A DNA stretch of 64,000 nt from Rhipicephalus microplus (lineage: Eukaryota; Arthropoda; Arachnida; Ixodida; Ixodidae). The number at the start of each line of letters is the position of its first letter. The first letter of the stretch is position 1. Position numbers and translations under genes: made by a program. Shown piece by piece: positions 19,135 through 32,600 of the stretch. The stretch is from the NCBI RefSeq assembly GCF_043290135.1, contig NC_134701.1, positions 8,524,001-8,588,000 of the forward strand, given 5' to 3'. The notes beneath the pieces were generated by a model. That model saw nothing but the letters and a program-made list of their open reading frames with translations. It had not been told where the DNA came from and searched no databases.

Positions 19135-22100
19135 GTGCGGCGCTTTTTTTTCTGTGGGCTGATAGCTTTGAAGATATGTTCTGATGGTGGTGAGAGTGGA
19201 GCAGGACTGTCTCCGTGGCGCAATTGGCTACCGTGAGCGGCTGTTAACCAAACGGTCGGAGGTTCGAGCCCACCCGGTGGTGGTATGGCGCTTGTTTTTC
19301 TTTGGGCTGATAGCTTTGAAGATATGTTCTGATGGTGGTGAGAGTGGAGCAGGACTGTCTCCGTGGCGCGATTGGCTAGCGCGATTGGCTGTTAACCGAA
19401 AACTCGGAGGTTCGAGCCCACCCGGTGGTGGTGCAGCGCTTTTTTTCTTTGGGCTGATAGCTTGAAGGTATGTTCTGATGGTGGTGAGAGTGGAGCAGGA
19501 CGGTCTCCGTGGCGCAATTGGCTAGCGCGATCGGCTGTTAACCGAAAGGTTGGAGTTTCGAGCCCTCCAGGGAGTGGTGTGTTGCTTTTTCCTTTGCGCT
19601 GATAGCTTTGAAGATATGTTCTGATGGTGGTGAGAGTGGAGCAGGACTGTCTCCGTGGCGCAATCGGCTAGTGCGATCAGCTGTTAACCGAAAGGTTGGA
19701 GGTTTGAGCCCACCCGGTGGTGGTGCGGCGCTTTTTTTTCTTTGGGCTGATAGCTTTGAAGATATGTTCTGATGGTGGTGAGAGTGGAGCAGGACTGTCT
19801 CCGTGGCGAAATTGGCTAGCGCGATTGGCTGTTAACCGAAAGGTTGGAGGTTCGGGCCCACCCGGTAGTGGTGCGGTGCTTTTTTTATTTGGGCTGATAG
19901 CTTTGAAGATATGTTCTGATGGTGGTGAGAGTGGAGCAGGACTGTCTCCGTGGCGCAATTGGCTAGCGCGATCGGCTGTTAGCCAAAAGGTCGGAGTTTC
20001 GAGCCCTCCCGGGTGTGGTGTGTTGCTTTTTTCTTTGCGCTGATAGCTTTGAAGATATGTTCTGATGGTGGTGAGAGTGGAGCAGGACTGTCTCCGTGGC
20101 GCAATGGGCTAGCGCGATCGGCTGTTAACCGAAATGTTGGAGGTTTGAGCCCACCCGGTGGTGGTGCGGCGCTTTTTTTCTTTGCGCTGATAGCTTTGAA
20201 GATATGTTCTGATGGTGGTGAGAGTGGAGCAGGACTGTCTCCGTGGCGAAATTGGCTAGCGCGATTGGCTGTTAACCGAAAGGTTGGAGGTTCGGGCCCA
20301 CCCGGTAGTGGTGCGGTGCTTTTTTTATTTGGGCTGATAGCTTTGAAGATATGTTCTGATGGTGGTGAGAGTGGAGCAGGACTGTCTCCGTGGCGCAATT
20401 GGCTACCGTGAGCGGCTGTTAACCGAAAGGTTGGAGGTTCGGGCCCACCCGGTAGTGGTGCGGTGCTTTTTTTATTTGGGCTGATAGCTTTGAAGATATG
20501 TTCTGATGGTGGTGAGAGTGGAGCAGGACTGTCTCCGTGGCGCAATTGGCTAGCGCGATCGGCTGTTAGCCAAAAGGTCGGAGTTTCGAGCCCTCCCGGG
20601 TGTGGTGTGTTGCTTTTTTCTTTGCGCTGATAGCTTTGAAGATATGTTCTGATGGTGGTGAGAGTGGAGCAGGACTGTCTCCGTGGCGCAATGGGCTAGC
20701 GCGATCGGCTGTTAACCGAAATGTTGGAGGTTCGAGCCCACCCGGTGGTGGTATGGCGCTTGTTTTTCTTTGGGCTGATAGCTTTGAAGATATGTTCTGA
20801 TGGTGGTGAGAGTGGAGCAGGACTGTCTCCGTGGCGCAATTGGCTAGCGCGATCGGCTGTTAACCGAAAGGTTGGAGTTTCGAGCCCACCCGGCGGTGGT
20901 GCGGCGCTTTTGTTTCTGTGGGCTGATCGCTTTGAAGATATGTTCTGATGGAGGTGAGAGGGGAGCAGGACTGTCTCCGTGGCGCAATTGGCTAGCGTGA
21001 TCGGCTGTTAACCGAAAAGTTGGAGGTTCGAGCCCACCCGGTGGTGGTGCGGCGCTTTTTTTTCTTTGGGCTGATAGCTTTGAAGATATGTTATGTAGGT
21101 GGTGAGAGTGGAGCAGGACTGTCTCCTTGGCGCAATTGGCTAGCGCGATCGGCTGTTAACCAAAAGGTCGGAGGTTCGAGCCCACCCGGTGGTGGTGCGG
21201 CGCTTTTTTTTCTTTGGGCTGATGGCTTTGAAGATATGTTCTTACGGTGGTCAGAGTGGAGCAGGACTGTCTCCGTGGCGCAATTGGCTTGCGCGATCGG
21301 CTGTTAACTGAAACGTTGGAGGTTCGAGCCTACCCGGTGGTTGTGCGGCGCTTTTTTTTCTGTGGGCTGATAGCTTTGAAGATATGTTCTGATGGTGGTG
21401 AGAGTGGAGCAGGACTGTCTCCGTGGCGCAATTGGCTACCGTGAGCGGCTGTTAACCAAACGGTCGGAGGTTCGAGCCCACCCGGTGGTGGTATGGCGCT
21501 TGTTTTTCTTTGGGCTGATAGCTTTGAAGATATGTTCTGATGGTGGTGAGAGTGGAGCAGGACTGTCTCCGTGGCGCAATTGGCTAGCGCGATCGGCTGT
21601 TAACCGAAAGGTTGGAGTTTCGAGCCCACCCGGCGGTGGTGCGGCGCTTTTTTTTCTTTGGGCTGATAGCTTTGAAGGTATGTTCTGATGGTGGTGAGAG
21701 TAGAGCAGGACTGTCTCCGTGGCGCAATTGGCTAGCGCGATCGGCTGTTAACCGAAAGGTTGGAGTTTCGAGCCCTCCCGGGAGTGGTGTGTTGCTTTTT
21801 TCTTTGCGCTGATAGCTTTGAAGATATGTTCTGATGGTGGTAAGAGTGGAGCACGACTGTCTCCGTTGCGCAGTTGGCTAGCGCGATCGGCTGTTAACCG
21901 AAAGGTTGGAAGTTCGAGCCCACGCGGTGGTGGTGCGGCGCTTTTTTTTCTTTGTGCTGATAGCTTTGAAGATTGTTCTGATGGTGGTGAGAGTGGAGCA
22001 GGACTGTGTCCGTGGCGCAACTGGCTAGCGCGATTGGCTGTTAACCAAAAGGTTGGAGGTTCAAGCCACCCGGTCGTGGTGCGGTGGTTTTTTTTCTTTG

Positions 22101-22886
22101 GGCTGATAGCTTTGAAGATATGTTCTGATGATGGTGAGAGGGAGGCAGGACTGCATCCGTGGCGCAACTGGCTAGCGCGATCGGCTGTTAACCGAAAAGT
22201 CGGAGGTTCGAGCCCACCCAGTGGTGGTGCGGCGCTTTTTTTTCTTTGGGTTGATACCTTTAAGATATGTTCTGATGGTGGTGAGAGTGGAGCAGGACTG
22301 TCTCCGTGGCGCAATTGGCTTGCGCGATCGGCTGTTAACCGAAAGGTTGGAGTTTCGAGCCCTCCCGGGTGTGGTGTGTTGCTTTTTTTTGCGCTGATAG
22401 CTTTGAAGATATGTTCTGATGGTGGTGAGAGTGGAGCAGGACTGTCTCCGTGGCGCAATTGGCTAGCGCGATCAGCTGTTAACCGAAAGGTTGGAGGTTT
22501 GAGCCCACCCGGTGGTGGTGCGGCGCTTTTTTTCTTTGCGCTGATAGCTTTGAAGATATGTTCTGATGGTGGGGAGAGTGGAGCAAGACTGTCTCCGTGG
22601 CGCAATGGGCTAGCGCGATCGGCTGTTAACTGAAAGGTTTGAGTTTCGTGCCCTCCCAGGATTGGTGTGTTTCTTTTTTCTTTGTGGTAATAGCTTTTAA
22701 GATATGTTCTGATGGTGGTGAGAGTGGAGCAGGACTGTCTTTGTGGCGCAATTGGCTAGCGCGATAGGCTGTTATCCGAAAGTTTGGAGGTTTGAGCCCA
22801 CCCGGTGGGGGTGCGGTGCTTTTTTTTTTCTTTGGGGTGATAGCTCTGAAGAAATGGTCTGACGGTGGTGAGAGTGGAGCAGGACG

Positions 22887-22960
22887 GTCCCCGTGGCGCA
22901 ATTCGCTAGCGCGATCGGCTATTAACCGAAAAGTTGGAGGTGCGAGCCCTCCCGGGTGGG
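22887..22960 (+). tRNA. tRNA-Asn-like unit with ATT anticodon
   Basis: The anticodon is ATT at 22921-22923 (still Asn by the code). The acceptor is GTCCCCG, the B box begins GGTGCGAG, and the T stem GGAGG/CCTCC pairs fully apart from the altered loop base. A second ATT copy starts at 34642 (anticodon 34676-34678). Confidence 0.5.
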
Positions 22961-23616
22961 TTGTGTTGCTTTTTTCTTTGCGCTGATATCTTTGAAGATA
23001 TGTTCTGATGGTGGTGAGAGTGGAGCACGATTGTCTCCGTGGCGCAATGGGCTAGCGCGATCGGCTGTTGACCGAAAGGTTGGAGTTTCGAGCCCTCCCG
23101 GGAATGGTGTGTTGCTTTTTTCTTTGCGCTGATAGCTTTGAAGATATGTTCTGATGGTGGTGAAGTGGAGCAAGACTGTCTCCGTGGCGCAATTGGCTAG
23201 CGCGATCGGCTGTTAACCGAAAAGTCGGAGGTTCGAGCCCACCCAGTGGTGGTGCGGCGCTTTTTTTTCTTTGGGCTGATACCTTTAAGATATGTTCTGA
23301 TGGTGGTGAGAGTGGAGCAGGACTGTCTCCGTGGCGCAATTGGCTTGCGCGATCGGCTGTTAACCGAAAGGTTGGAGGTTCGAGCCCACCCGGTGGTGGT
23401 GCAGCGCTTTTTTTCTTTGGGCTGATAGCTTGAAGGTATGTTCTGATGGTGGTGAGAGTAGAGCAGGACGGTCTCCGTGGCGCAATTGGCTAGCGCGATC
23501 GGCTGTTAACCGAAAGGTTGGAGTTTCGAGCCCTCCAGGGAGTGGTGTGTTGCTTTTTCCTTTGCGCTGATAGCTTTGAAGATATGTTCTGATGGTGGTG
23601 AGAGTGGAGCACGACT

Positions 23617-23690
23617 GTCTCCGTGGCGCAGTTGGCTAGCGCGATCGGCTGTGAACCGAAAGGTTGGAGGTTCGAGCCCACCCGGTGGTG
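23617..23690 (+). tRNA. tRNA-Asn-like unit with GTG anticodon, second copy
   Basis: GTG at 23651-23653; same variant as at 2859, with both Pol III boxes intact. Confidence 0.5.
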
Positions 23691-26600
23691 GTGCGGCGCT
23701 TTTTTTTCTTTGTGCTGATAGCTTTGAAGATATGTTCTGATGGTGGTGAGAGTGGAGCAGGACTGTCTCCGTGGCGCAATTGGCTAGCGTGATTGGCTGT
23801 TAACCAAAAGGTTGGAGGTTCGAGCCACCCGGTGGTGGTGCGGTGGTTTTTTTTCTTTGGGCTGATAGCTTTGAAGATATGTTCTGATGATGGTGAGAGT
23901 GGAGCAGGACTGTCTCCGTGGCGCAATTGGCTAGCGCGATCGGCTGTTAACCGAAAACTCGGAGGTTCGAGCCCACCCAGTGGTGGTGCGGCGCTTTTTT
24001 TTCTTTGGGCTGATACCTTTAAGATATGTTCTGATGGTGGTGAGAGTGGAGCAGGAGTGTCTCCGTGGCGCAATGGGCTAGCGCGATCGGCTGTTAACCG
24101 AAAGGTTGGAGTTTCGAGCCCTCCCGGGTGTGGTGTGTTGCTTTTTTCTTTGCGCTGATAGCTTTGAAGATATGTTCTGATGGTGGTGAGAGTGGAGCAG
24201 GACTGTCTCCGTGGCGCAATCGGCTAGTGCGATCAGCTGTTAACCGAAAGGTTGGAGGTTTGAGCCCACCCGGTGGTGGTGCGGCGCTTTTTTTCTTTGC
24301 GCTGATAGCTTTGAAGATATGTTCTGATGGTGGTGAGAGTGGAGAAAGACTGTCTCCTTGGCGCAATGGGCTAGCGCGATCGGCTGTTAACCGAAAGGTT
24401 GGAGTGTCGAGCCCTCCCGGGTGTGGTGTGTTGCTTTTTTCTTTGCGCTGATAGCTTTGAAGATATGTTCTGATGGTGGTGAGAGTGGAGCAGGACTGTC
24501 TCCGTGGCGCAATTGGCTAGCGCGATCGGCTGTTAACCGAAAGGTTGGAGTTTCGAGCCCACCCGGCGGTGGTGCGGCGCTTTTTTTTCTTTGGGCTGAT
24601 AGCATTGAAGGTATGTTCTGATGGTGGTGAGAGTAGAGCAGGAGTGTCTCCGCGGCGCAATTGGCTAGCGTGATCGGCTGTTAACCGAAAGTTTGGAGGT
24701 TCGAGCCCACCCGGTGGTGGTGCGGCGCTTTTTTTTCTGTGGGCTGATAGCTTTGAAGATATGTTCTGATGGTGGTGAGAGTGGAGCAGGACTGTCCCCG
24801 TGGCGCAATTGGCTAGCGCGATCGGCTGTTAACCAAAAGGTCGGAGGTTCGAGCCCACCCGGTGGTGGTGCGGCGCTTTTTTTTCTTTGGGCTGATGGCT
24901 TTGAAGATATGTTCTTATGGTGGTGAGAGTGGAGCAGGACTGTCTCCGTGGCGCAATTGGCTTGCGCGATCGGCTGTTAACCGAAACGTTGGAGGTTCGA
25001 GCCTACCCGGTGGTTGTGCGGCGCTTTTTTTCTGTGGGCTGATTGCTTTGAAGATATGTTCTGATGGTGGTGAGAGTGGAGCAGGACTGTCTCTGTGGCG
25101 CAATTGGCTAGCGTGAGCGGCTGTTAACCGAAAAGTTGGAGGTTCGAGCCCACCCGGTGGTGGTGCGGCGCTTTTTTTTCTTTGGGCTGATAGCTTTGAA
25201 GATATGTTCTGATGGTGGTGAGAGTGGAGCAGGACTGTCTCCATGGCGCAATTGGCTAGCGCGATCGGCTGTTAACCAAACGGTCGGAGGTTCGAGCCCA
25301 CCCGGTGGTGGTATGGCACTTGTTTTTCTTTGGGCTGATAGCTTTGAAGATATGTTCTGATGGTGGTGAGAGTGGAGCAGGACTGTCTCCGTGGCGCAAT
25401 TGGCTAGTGCGATCGGCTGTTAACCGAAAGGTTGGAGTTTCGAGCCCACGCGGTGGTGGTGCGCCGCTTTTTTTTCTTTGTGCTGATAGCTTTGAAGATT
25501 GTTCTGATGGTGGTGAGAGTGGAGCAGGACTGTCTCCGTGGCGCAACTGGCTAGCGCGATTGGCTGTTAACCAAAAGGTTGGAGGTTCGAGCCACCCGGT
25601 CGTGGTGCGGTGGTTTTTTTTCTTTGGGCTGATAGCTTTGAAGATATGTTCTGATGATGGTGAGAGGGAGGCAGGACTGCATCCGTGGCGCAATTGGCTA
25701 GCGCGATCGGCTGTTAACCGAAAAGTCGGAGGTTCGAGCCCACCCAGTGGTGGTGCGGCGCTTTTTTTCTTTGCACTGATAGCTTTGAAGATATGTTCTG
25801 ATGGTGGGGAGAGTGGAGAAAGACTGTCTCCTTGGCGCAATGGGCTAGCGCGATCGGCTGTTAACCGAAAGGTTGGAGTTTCGAGCCCTCCCGGGTGTGG
25901 TGTGTTGCTTTTTTCTTTGCGCTGATAGCTTTGAAGATATGTTCTGATGGTGGTGAGAGTGGAGCAGGACTGTCTCCGTGGCGCAATTGGCTAGCGCGAT
26001 CGGCTGTTAACCGAAAGGTTGGAGTTTCGAGCCCACCCGGCGGTGGTGCGGCGCTTTTTTTTCTTTGGGCTTATAGCATTGAAGGTATGTTCTGATGGTG
26101 GTGAGAGTAGAGCAGGACTGTCTCCGCGGCGCAATTGGCTAGCGTGATCGGCTGTTAACCGAAAGGTTGGAGGTTCGAGCCCACCCGGTGGTGGTGCGGC
26201 GCTTTTTTTTCTGTGGGCTGATAGCTTTGAAGATATGTTCTGATGGTGGTGAGAGTGGAGCAGGACTGTCTCCGTGGCGAAATTGGCTAGCGCGATTGGC
26301 TGTTAACCGAAAGGTTGGAGGTTCGGGCCCACGCGGTAGTGGTGCGGTGCTTTTTTTATTTGGGCTGATAGCTTTGAAGATATGTTCTGATGGTGGTGAG
26401 AGTGGAGCAGGACTGTCTCCGTGGCGCAATTGGCTAGCGCGATTGGCTGTTAACCGAAAACTCGGAGGTTCGAGCCCACCCAGTGGTGGTGCGGCGCTTT
26501 TTTTTCTTTGGGCTGATACCTTTAAGATATGTTCTGATGGTGGTGAGAGTGAAGCAGGAGTGTCTCCGTGGCGCAATGGGCTAGCGCGATCGGCTGTTAA

Positions 26601-26707
26601 CCGAAAGGTTGGAGTTTCGAGCCCTCCCGGGTGTGGTGTGTTGCTTTTTTCTTTGCGCTGATAGCTTTGAAGATATGTTCTGATGGTGGTGAGAGTGGAG
26701 CAGGACT

Positions 26708-26781
26708 GTCTCCGTGGCGCAATCGGCTAGTGCGATCAGCTCTTAACCGAAAGGTTGGAGGTTTGAGCCCACCCGGTGGTG
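26708..26781 (+). tRNA. tRNA-Asn-like unit with CTT anticodon, second copy
   Basis: CTT at 26742-26744, in a unit of the TGCGATCAGC class. It arose independently of the copy at 1976, because neighbouring variants differ. Confidence 0.5.
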
Positions 26782-29619
26782 GTGCGGCGCTTTTTTTCTT
26801 TGCGCTGATAGCTTTGAAGATATGTTCTGATGGTGGTGAGAGTGGAGAAAGACTGTCTCCTTGGCGCAATGGGCTAGCGCGATCGGCTGTTAACCGAAAG
26901 GTTGGAGTTTCGAGCCCTCCCGGGTGTGGTGTGTTGCTTTTTTCTTTGCGCTGATAGCTTTGAAGATATGTTCTGATGGTGGTGAGAGTGGAGCAGGACT
27001 GTCTCCGTGGCGCAATTGGCTAGCGCGATCGGCTGTTAACCGAAAGGTTGGAGTTTCGAGCCCACCCGGCGGTGGTGCGGCGCTTTTTTTTCTTTGGGCT
27101 GATAGCATTGAAGGTATGTTCTGATGGTGGTGAGAGTAGAGCAGGACTGTCTCCGCGGTGCAATTGGCTAGCGTGATCGGCTGTTAACCGAAAGGTTGGA
27201 GGTTCGAGCCCACCCGGTGGTGGTGCGGCGCTTTTTTTTCTGTGGGCTGATAGCTTTGAAGATATGTTCTGATGGTGGTGAGAGTGGAGCAGGACTGTCT
27301 CCGTGGCGAAATTGGCTAGCGCGATTGGCTGTTAACCGAAAGGTTGGAGGTTCGGGCCCACCCGGTAGTGGTGCGGTGCTTTTTTTATTTGGGCTGATAG
27401 CTTTGAAGATATGTTCTGATGGTGGTGAGAGTGGAGCAGGACTGTCTCCGTGGCGCAATTGGCTAGCGCGATCGGCTGTTAGCCAAAAGGTCAGAGTTTC
27501 GAGCCCTCCCGGGTGTGGTGTGTTGCTTTTTTCTTTGCGCTGATAGCTTTGAAGATATGTTCTGATGGTGGTGAGAGTGGAGCAGGACTGTCTCCGTGGC
27601 GCAATGGGCTAGCGCGATCGGCTGTTAACCGAAAGGTTGGAGTTTCGAGCCCTCCCGGGTGTGGTGTGTTGCTTTTTTCTTTGCGCTGATAGCTTTGAAA
27701 ATATGTTCTGATGGTGGTGAGAGTGGAGCAGGACTGTCTCCGTGGCGCAATTGGCTAGTGCGATCAGCTGTTAACCGAAAGGCTGGAGGTTTGAGCCCAC
27801 CCGGTGGTGGTGCGGCGCTTTTTTTCTTTGCGCTGATAGCTTTGAAGATATGTTCTGATGGTGGTGAGAGTGGAGCAAGACTGTCTCCGTGGCGCAATGG
27901 GCTAGCGCGATCGGCTGTTAACCGAAAGGTTGGAGTTTCGAGCCCTCCCGGGTGTGGTGTGTTGCTTTTTTCTTTGCGCTGATAGCTTTGAAAATATGTT
28001 CTGATGGTGGTGAGAGTGGAGCAGGACTGTCTCCGTGGCGCAATTGGCTAGTGCGATCAGCTGTTAACCGAAAAGTTGGAGGTTCGAGCCCACCCGGTGG
28101 TGGTGCGGCGCTTTTTTTTCTTTGGGCTGATAGCTTTGAAGATATGTTCTGATGGTGGTGAGAGTGGAGCAGGACTGTCTCCATGGCGCAATTGGCTAGC
28201 GCGATCGGCTGTTAACCAAACGATCGGAGGTTCGAGCCCACCCGGTGGTGGTATGGCGCTTGTTTTTCTTTGGGCTGATAGCTTTGAAGATATGTTCTGA
28301 TGGTGGTGAGAGTGGAGCAGGACTGTCTCCGTGGCGCAATTGGCTAGCGCGATCGGCTGTTAACCGAAAGGTTGGAGTTTCGAGCCCACCCGGTGGTGGT
28401 GCAGCGCTTTTTTTCTTTGGGCTGATAGCTTTGAAGGTATGTTCTGATGGTGGTGAGAGTAGAGCAGGATTGTCTCCGTGGCGTAATAGGCTAGTGCGAT
28501 CGGCTGTTAACCGAAAGGTTGGAGTTTCGAGCCATCCCGGGAGTGGTGTGTTGCTTTTTTCTTTGCGCTGATAGCTTTGAAGATATGTTCTGATGGTGGT
28601 GAGAGTGGAGCACAACTCTCTCCGTGGCGCAGTTGGCTAGCGCGATCGGCTGTTAACAGAAAGGTTGGAGGTTCGAGCCCACCCGGTGGTGGTGCGGCGC
28701 TTTTTTTCTTTGTGCTGATAGCTTTGAAGATATGTTCTGATGGTGGTGAGAGTGGAGCAGGACGGTCCCCGTGGCACAATTCGCTAGCGCGATTGGCTGT
28801 TAACCGAAAAGTTGGAAGTTCGAGCCCTCCCGAGTGGGGTGTGTTGCTTTTTTCTTTGCGCTGATAGCTTTGAAGATATGTTCTGATGGTGGTGAGAGTG
28901 GAGCACGATTGTCTCCGTGGCGCAATTGGCTAACGCGATCTGCTGTTAACCGAAAGGTTGGAGGTTCGAGCCCACCCGGTGGTGGTGCGGCGCTTTTTTT
29001 TCTTTGCGCTGATAGCTTTGAAGGTATGATCTGACGGTGGTGAGAGTGGAGAACGACTGTCTCCGTGGCGCGATGGGCTAGCGTGATCGGCTGTTAACCG
29101 AAAGGTTGGAGGTTCGAGCCCACCCGGTGGTGGTGCGGCGCTTTTTTTTCTGTGGGCTGATAGTTTTGAAGATATGTTCTGATGGTGGTGAGAGTGGAGC
29201 AGGACTGTCTCCGTGGCGAAATTGGCTACCGCGATTGGCTGTTAACCGAAAGGTTGGAGGTTCGGGCCCACCCGGTAGTGGTGCGGTGCTTTTTTTCTTT
29301 GGGCTGATAGCTTTGAAGATATGTTCTGATGGTGGTGAGAGTGACGCAGGACTGTCTCCGTGGCGCAATTGGCTAGCGCGATCGGCTGTTAGCCAAAATT
29401 TCGGAGGTTTGAGCCCACCCGGTTGTGGTGCGGCGCTTTTTTTTCTTTGGGCTGATAGCTTTGAAGATATGTACTTATGGTGCTGAGAGTGGAGCAGGAC
29501 TGTCTCCGTGGTGCAATTGGCTAGCGCGATCGGCTGTTAACCAAAAAGTTGGAGGTTCGAGCCTACCCGGTGGTTGTGCGGCGCTTTTGTTTCTGTGGGC
29601 TGATCGCTTTGAAGATATG

Positions 29620-32600
29620 TTCTGATGGAGGTGAGAGGGGAGCAGGACTGTCTCCGTGGCGCAATTGGCTAGCGTGATCGGCTGTTAACCGAAAAGTTGA
29701 GGTTCGAGCCCACCCGGTGGTGGTGCGGCGCTTTTTTTTGGGCTGATAGCTTTGAAGATATGTTATGTAGGTGGTGAGAGTGGAGCAGGACTGTCTCCTT
29801 GGCGCAATTGGCTAGCGCGATCGGCTGTTAACCAAAAGGTCGGAGGTTCGAGCCCACCCGGTGGTGGTGCGGCGCTTTTTTTTTTTTGGGCTGATGGCTT
29901 TGAAGATATGTTATGTAGGTGGTCAGAGTGGGGCAGGACTGTCTCCGTGGCGCAATTGGCTTGCGCGATCGGCTGTTAACTGAAACGTTGGAGGTTCGAG
30001 CCTACCCGGTGGTTGTGCGGCGCTTTTTTTTCTGTGGGCTGATAGCTTTGAAGATATGTTCTTATGGTGGTGAGAGTGGAGCAGGACTGTCTCCGTGGCG
30101 CAATTGGCTACCGTGAGCGGCTGTTAACCAAACGGTCGGAGGTTCGAGCCCACCCGGTGGTGGTATGGCGCTTGTTTTTCTTTGGGCTGATAGCTTTGAA
30201 GATATGTTCTGATGGTGGTGAGAGTGGAGCAGGACTGTCTCCGTGGCGCAATTGGCTAGCGCGATCGGCTGTTAACCGAAAGGTTGGAGTTTCGAGCTCA
30301 CCCGGCGGTGGTGCGGCGCTTTTTTTTCTTTGGGCTGATAGCTTTGAAGGTATGTTCTGATGGTGGTGAGAGTAGAGCAGGCCTGTCTCCGTGGCGCAAT
30401 TGGCTAGCGCGATCGGCTGTTAACCGAAAGGTTGGAGTTTCGGCCCTCCCGGGAGTGGTGTGTTGCTTTTTTCTTTGCGCTGATAGCTTTGAAGATATGT
30501 TCTGATGGTGGTAAGAGTGGAGCACGACTGTCTCCGTTGCGCAGTTGGCTAGCGCGATCGGCTGTTAACCGAAAGGTTGGAAGTTCGAGCCCACGCGGTG
30601 GTGGTGCGGCGCTTTTTTTTCTTTGTGCTGATAGCTTTGAAGATTGTTCTGATGGTGGTGAGAGTGGAGCAGGACTGTCTCCGTGGCGCAACTGCCTAGC
30701 GCGATTGGCTGTTAACCAAAAGGTTGAAGGTTCGAGCCACCCGGTCGTGGTGCGGTGTTTTTTTTTCTTTGGGCTGATAGCTTTGAAGATATGTTCTGAT
30801 GATGGTGAGAGGGAGGCAGGACTGCATCCGTGGCGCAACTGGCTAGCGCGATCGGCTGTTAACCGAAAAGTCGGAGGTTCGAGCCCACCCAGTGGTGGTG
30901 CGGCGCTTTTTTTTCTTTGGGCTGATACCTTTAAGATATGTTCTGATGGTGGTGAGAGTGGAGCAGGACTGTCTCCGTGGCGCAATTGGCTTGCGCGATC
31001 GGCTGTTAACCGAAAGGTTGGAGTTTCCAGCCCTCCCGGGTGTGGTGTGTTGCTTTTTTTTGCGCTGATAGCTTTGAAGATATGTTTAGATGGTGGTGAG
31101 AGTGGAGCAGGACTGTCTCCGTGGCGCAATTGGCTAGCGCGATCAGCTGTTAACCGAAAGGTTGGAGGTTTGAGCCCACCCGGTGGTGGTGCGGCGCTTT
31201 TTTTCTTTGCGCTGATAGCTTTGAAGATATGTTCTGATGGTGGGGAGAGTGGAGCAAGACTGTCTCCGTGGCGCAGTGGGCTAGCGCGATCGGCTGTTAA
31301 CTGAAAGGTTTGAGTTTCGTGCCCTCCCAGGATTGGTGTGTTTCTTTTTTCTTTGTGGTAATAGCTTTTAAGATATGTTCTGATGGTGGTGAGAGTGGAG
31401 CAGGACTGTCTTTGTGGCGCAATTGGCTAGCGCGATAGGCTGTTATCCGAAAGTTTGGAGGTTTGAGCCCACCCAGTGGGGGTGCGGTGCTTTTTTTTTC
31501 TTTGGGGTGATAGCTCTGAAGAAATGGTCTGACGGTGGTGAGAGTGGAGCAGGACGGTCTCCGTGGCGCAATTCGCTAGCGCGATCGGCTGTTAACCGAA
31601 AAGTTGGAGGTGCGAGCCCTCCCGGGTGGGTTGTGTTGCTTTTTTCTTTGCGCTGATATCTTTGAAGATATGTTCTGATGGTGGTGAGAGTGGAGCACGA
31701 TTGTCTCCGTGGCGCAATGGGCTAGCGCGATCGGCTGTTGACCGAAAGGTTGGAGTTTCGAGCCCTCCCGGGAATGGTGTGTTGCTTTTTTCTTTGCGCT
31801 GATAGCTTTGAAGATATGTGCTGATGGTGGTGAAGTGGAGCAAGACTGTCTCCGTGGCGCAATTGGCTAGCGCGATCGGCTGTTAACCGAAAAGTTGGAG
31901 GTTCGAGCCCACCCAGTGGTGGTGCGGCGCTTTTTTTTCTTTGGGCTGATACCTTTAAGATATGTTCTGATGGTGGTAAGAGTGGAGCAGGACTGTCTCC
32001 GTGGCGCAATTAGCTTGCGCGATCGGCTGTTAACCGAAAGGTTGGAGGTTCGAGCCCACCCGGTGGTGGTGCGGCGCTTTTTTTCTTTGGGCTGATAGTT
32101 TGAAGGTATGTTCTGATGGTGGTGAGAGTAGAGCAGGACTGTCTCCGTGGCGCAATTGGCTAGCGCGATCGGCTGTTAACCGAAAGGTTGGAGTTTCGAG
32201 CCCTCCCGGGAGTGGTGTGTTGCTTTTTCCTTTGCGCTGATAGCTTTGAAGATATGTTCTGATAGTGGTGAGAGTGGAGCACGACTGTCTCCGTGGCGCA
32301 GTTGGCTAGCGCGATCGGCTGTGAACCGAAAGGTTGGAGGTTCGAGCCACCCGGTGGTGGTGCGGTGGTTTTTTTTCTTTGGGCTGATAGCTTTGAAGAT
32401 ATGTTCTGATGATGGTGAGAGTGGAGCAGGACTGTCTCCGTGGCGCAATTGGCTAGCGCGATCGGCTGTTAACCGAAAACTCGGAGGTTCGAGCCCACCC
32501 AGTGGTGGTGCGGCGCTTTTTTTTCTTTGGGCTGATACCTTTAAGATATGTTCTGATGGTGGTGAGAGTGGAGCAGGAGTGTCTCCGTGGCGCAATGGGC

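Larger units (their letters stand above)
20940..25130 (+). repeat. Block R, copy 1
   Basis: Collinear with about 29620-33660. The offset is 8,670-8,672 bp up to about 23.3 kb and 8,522 bp after about 24.0 kb, a change of one unit, so a single unit was gained or lost between copies. Edges are approximate. Confidence 0.65.
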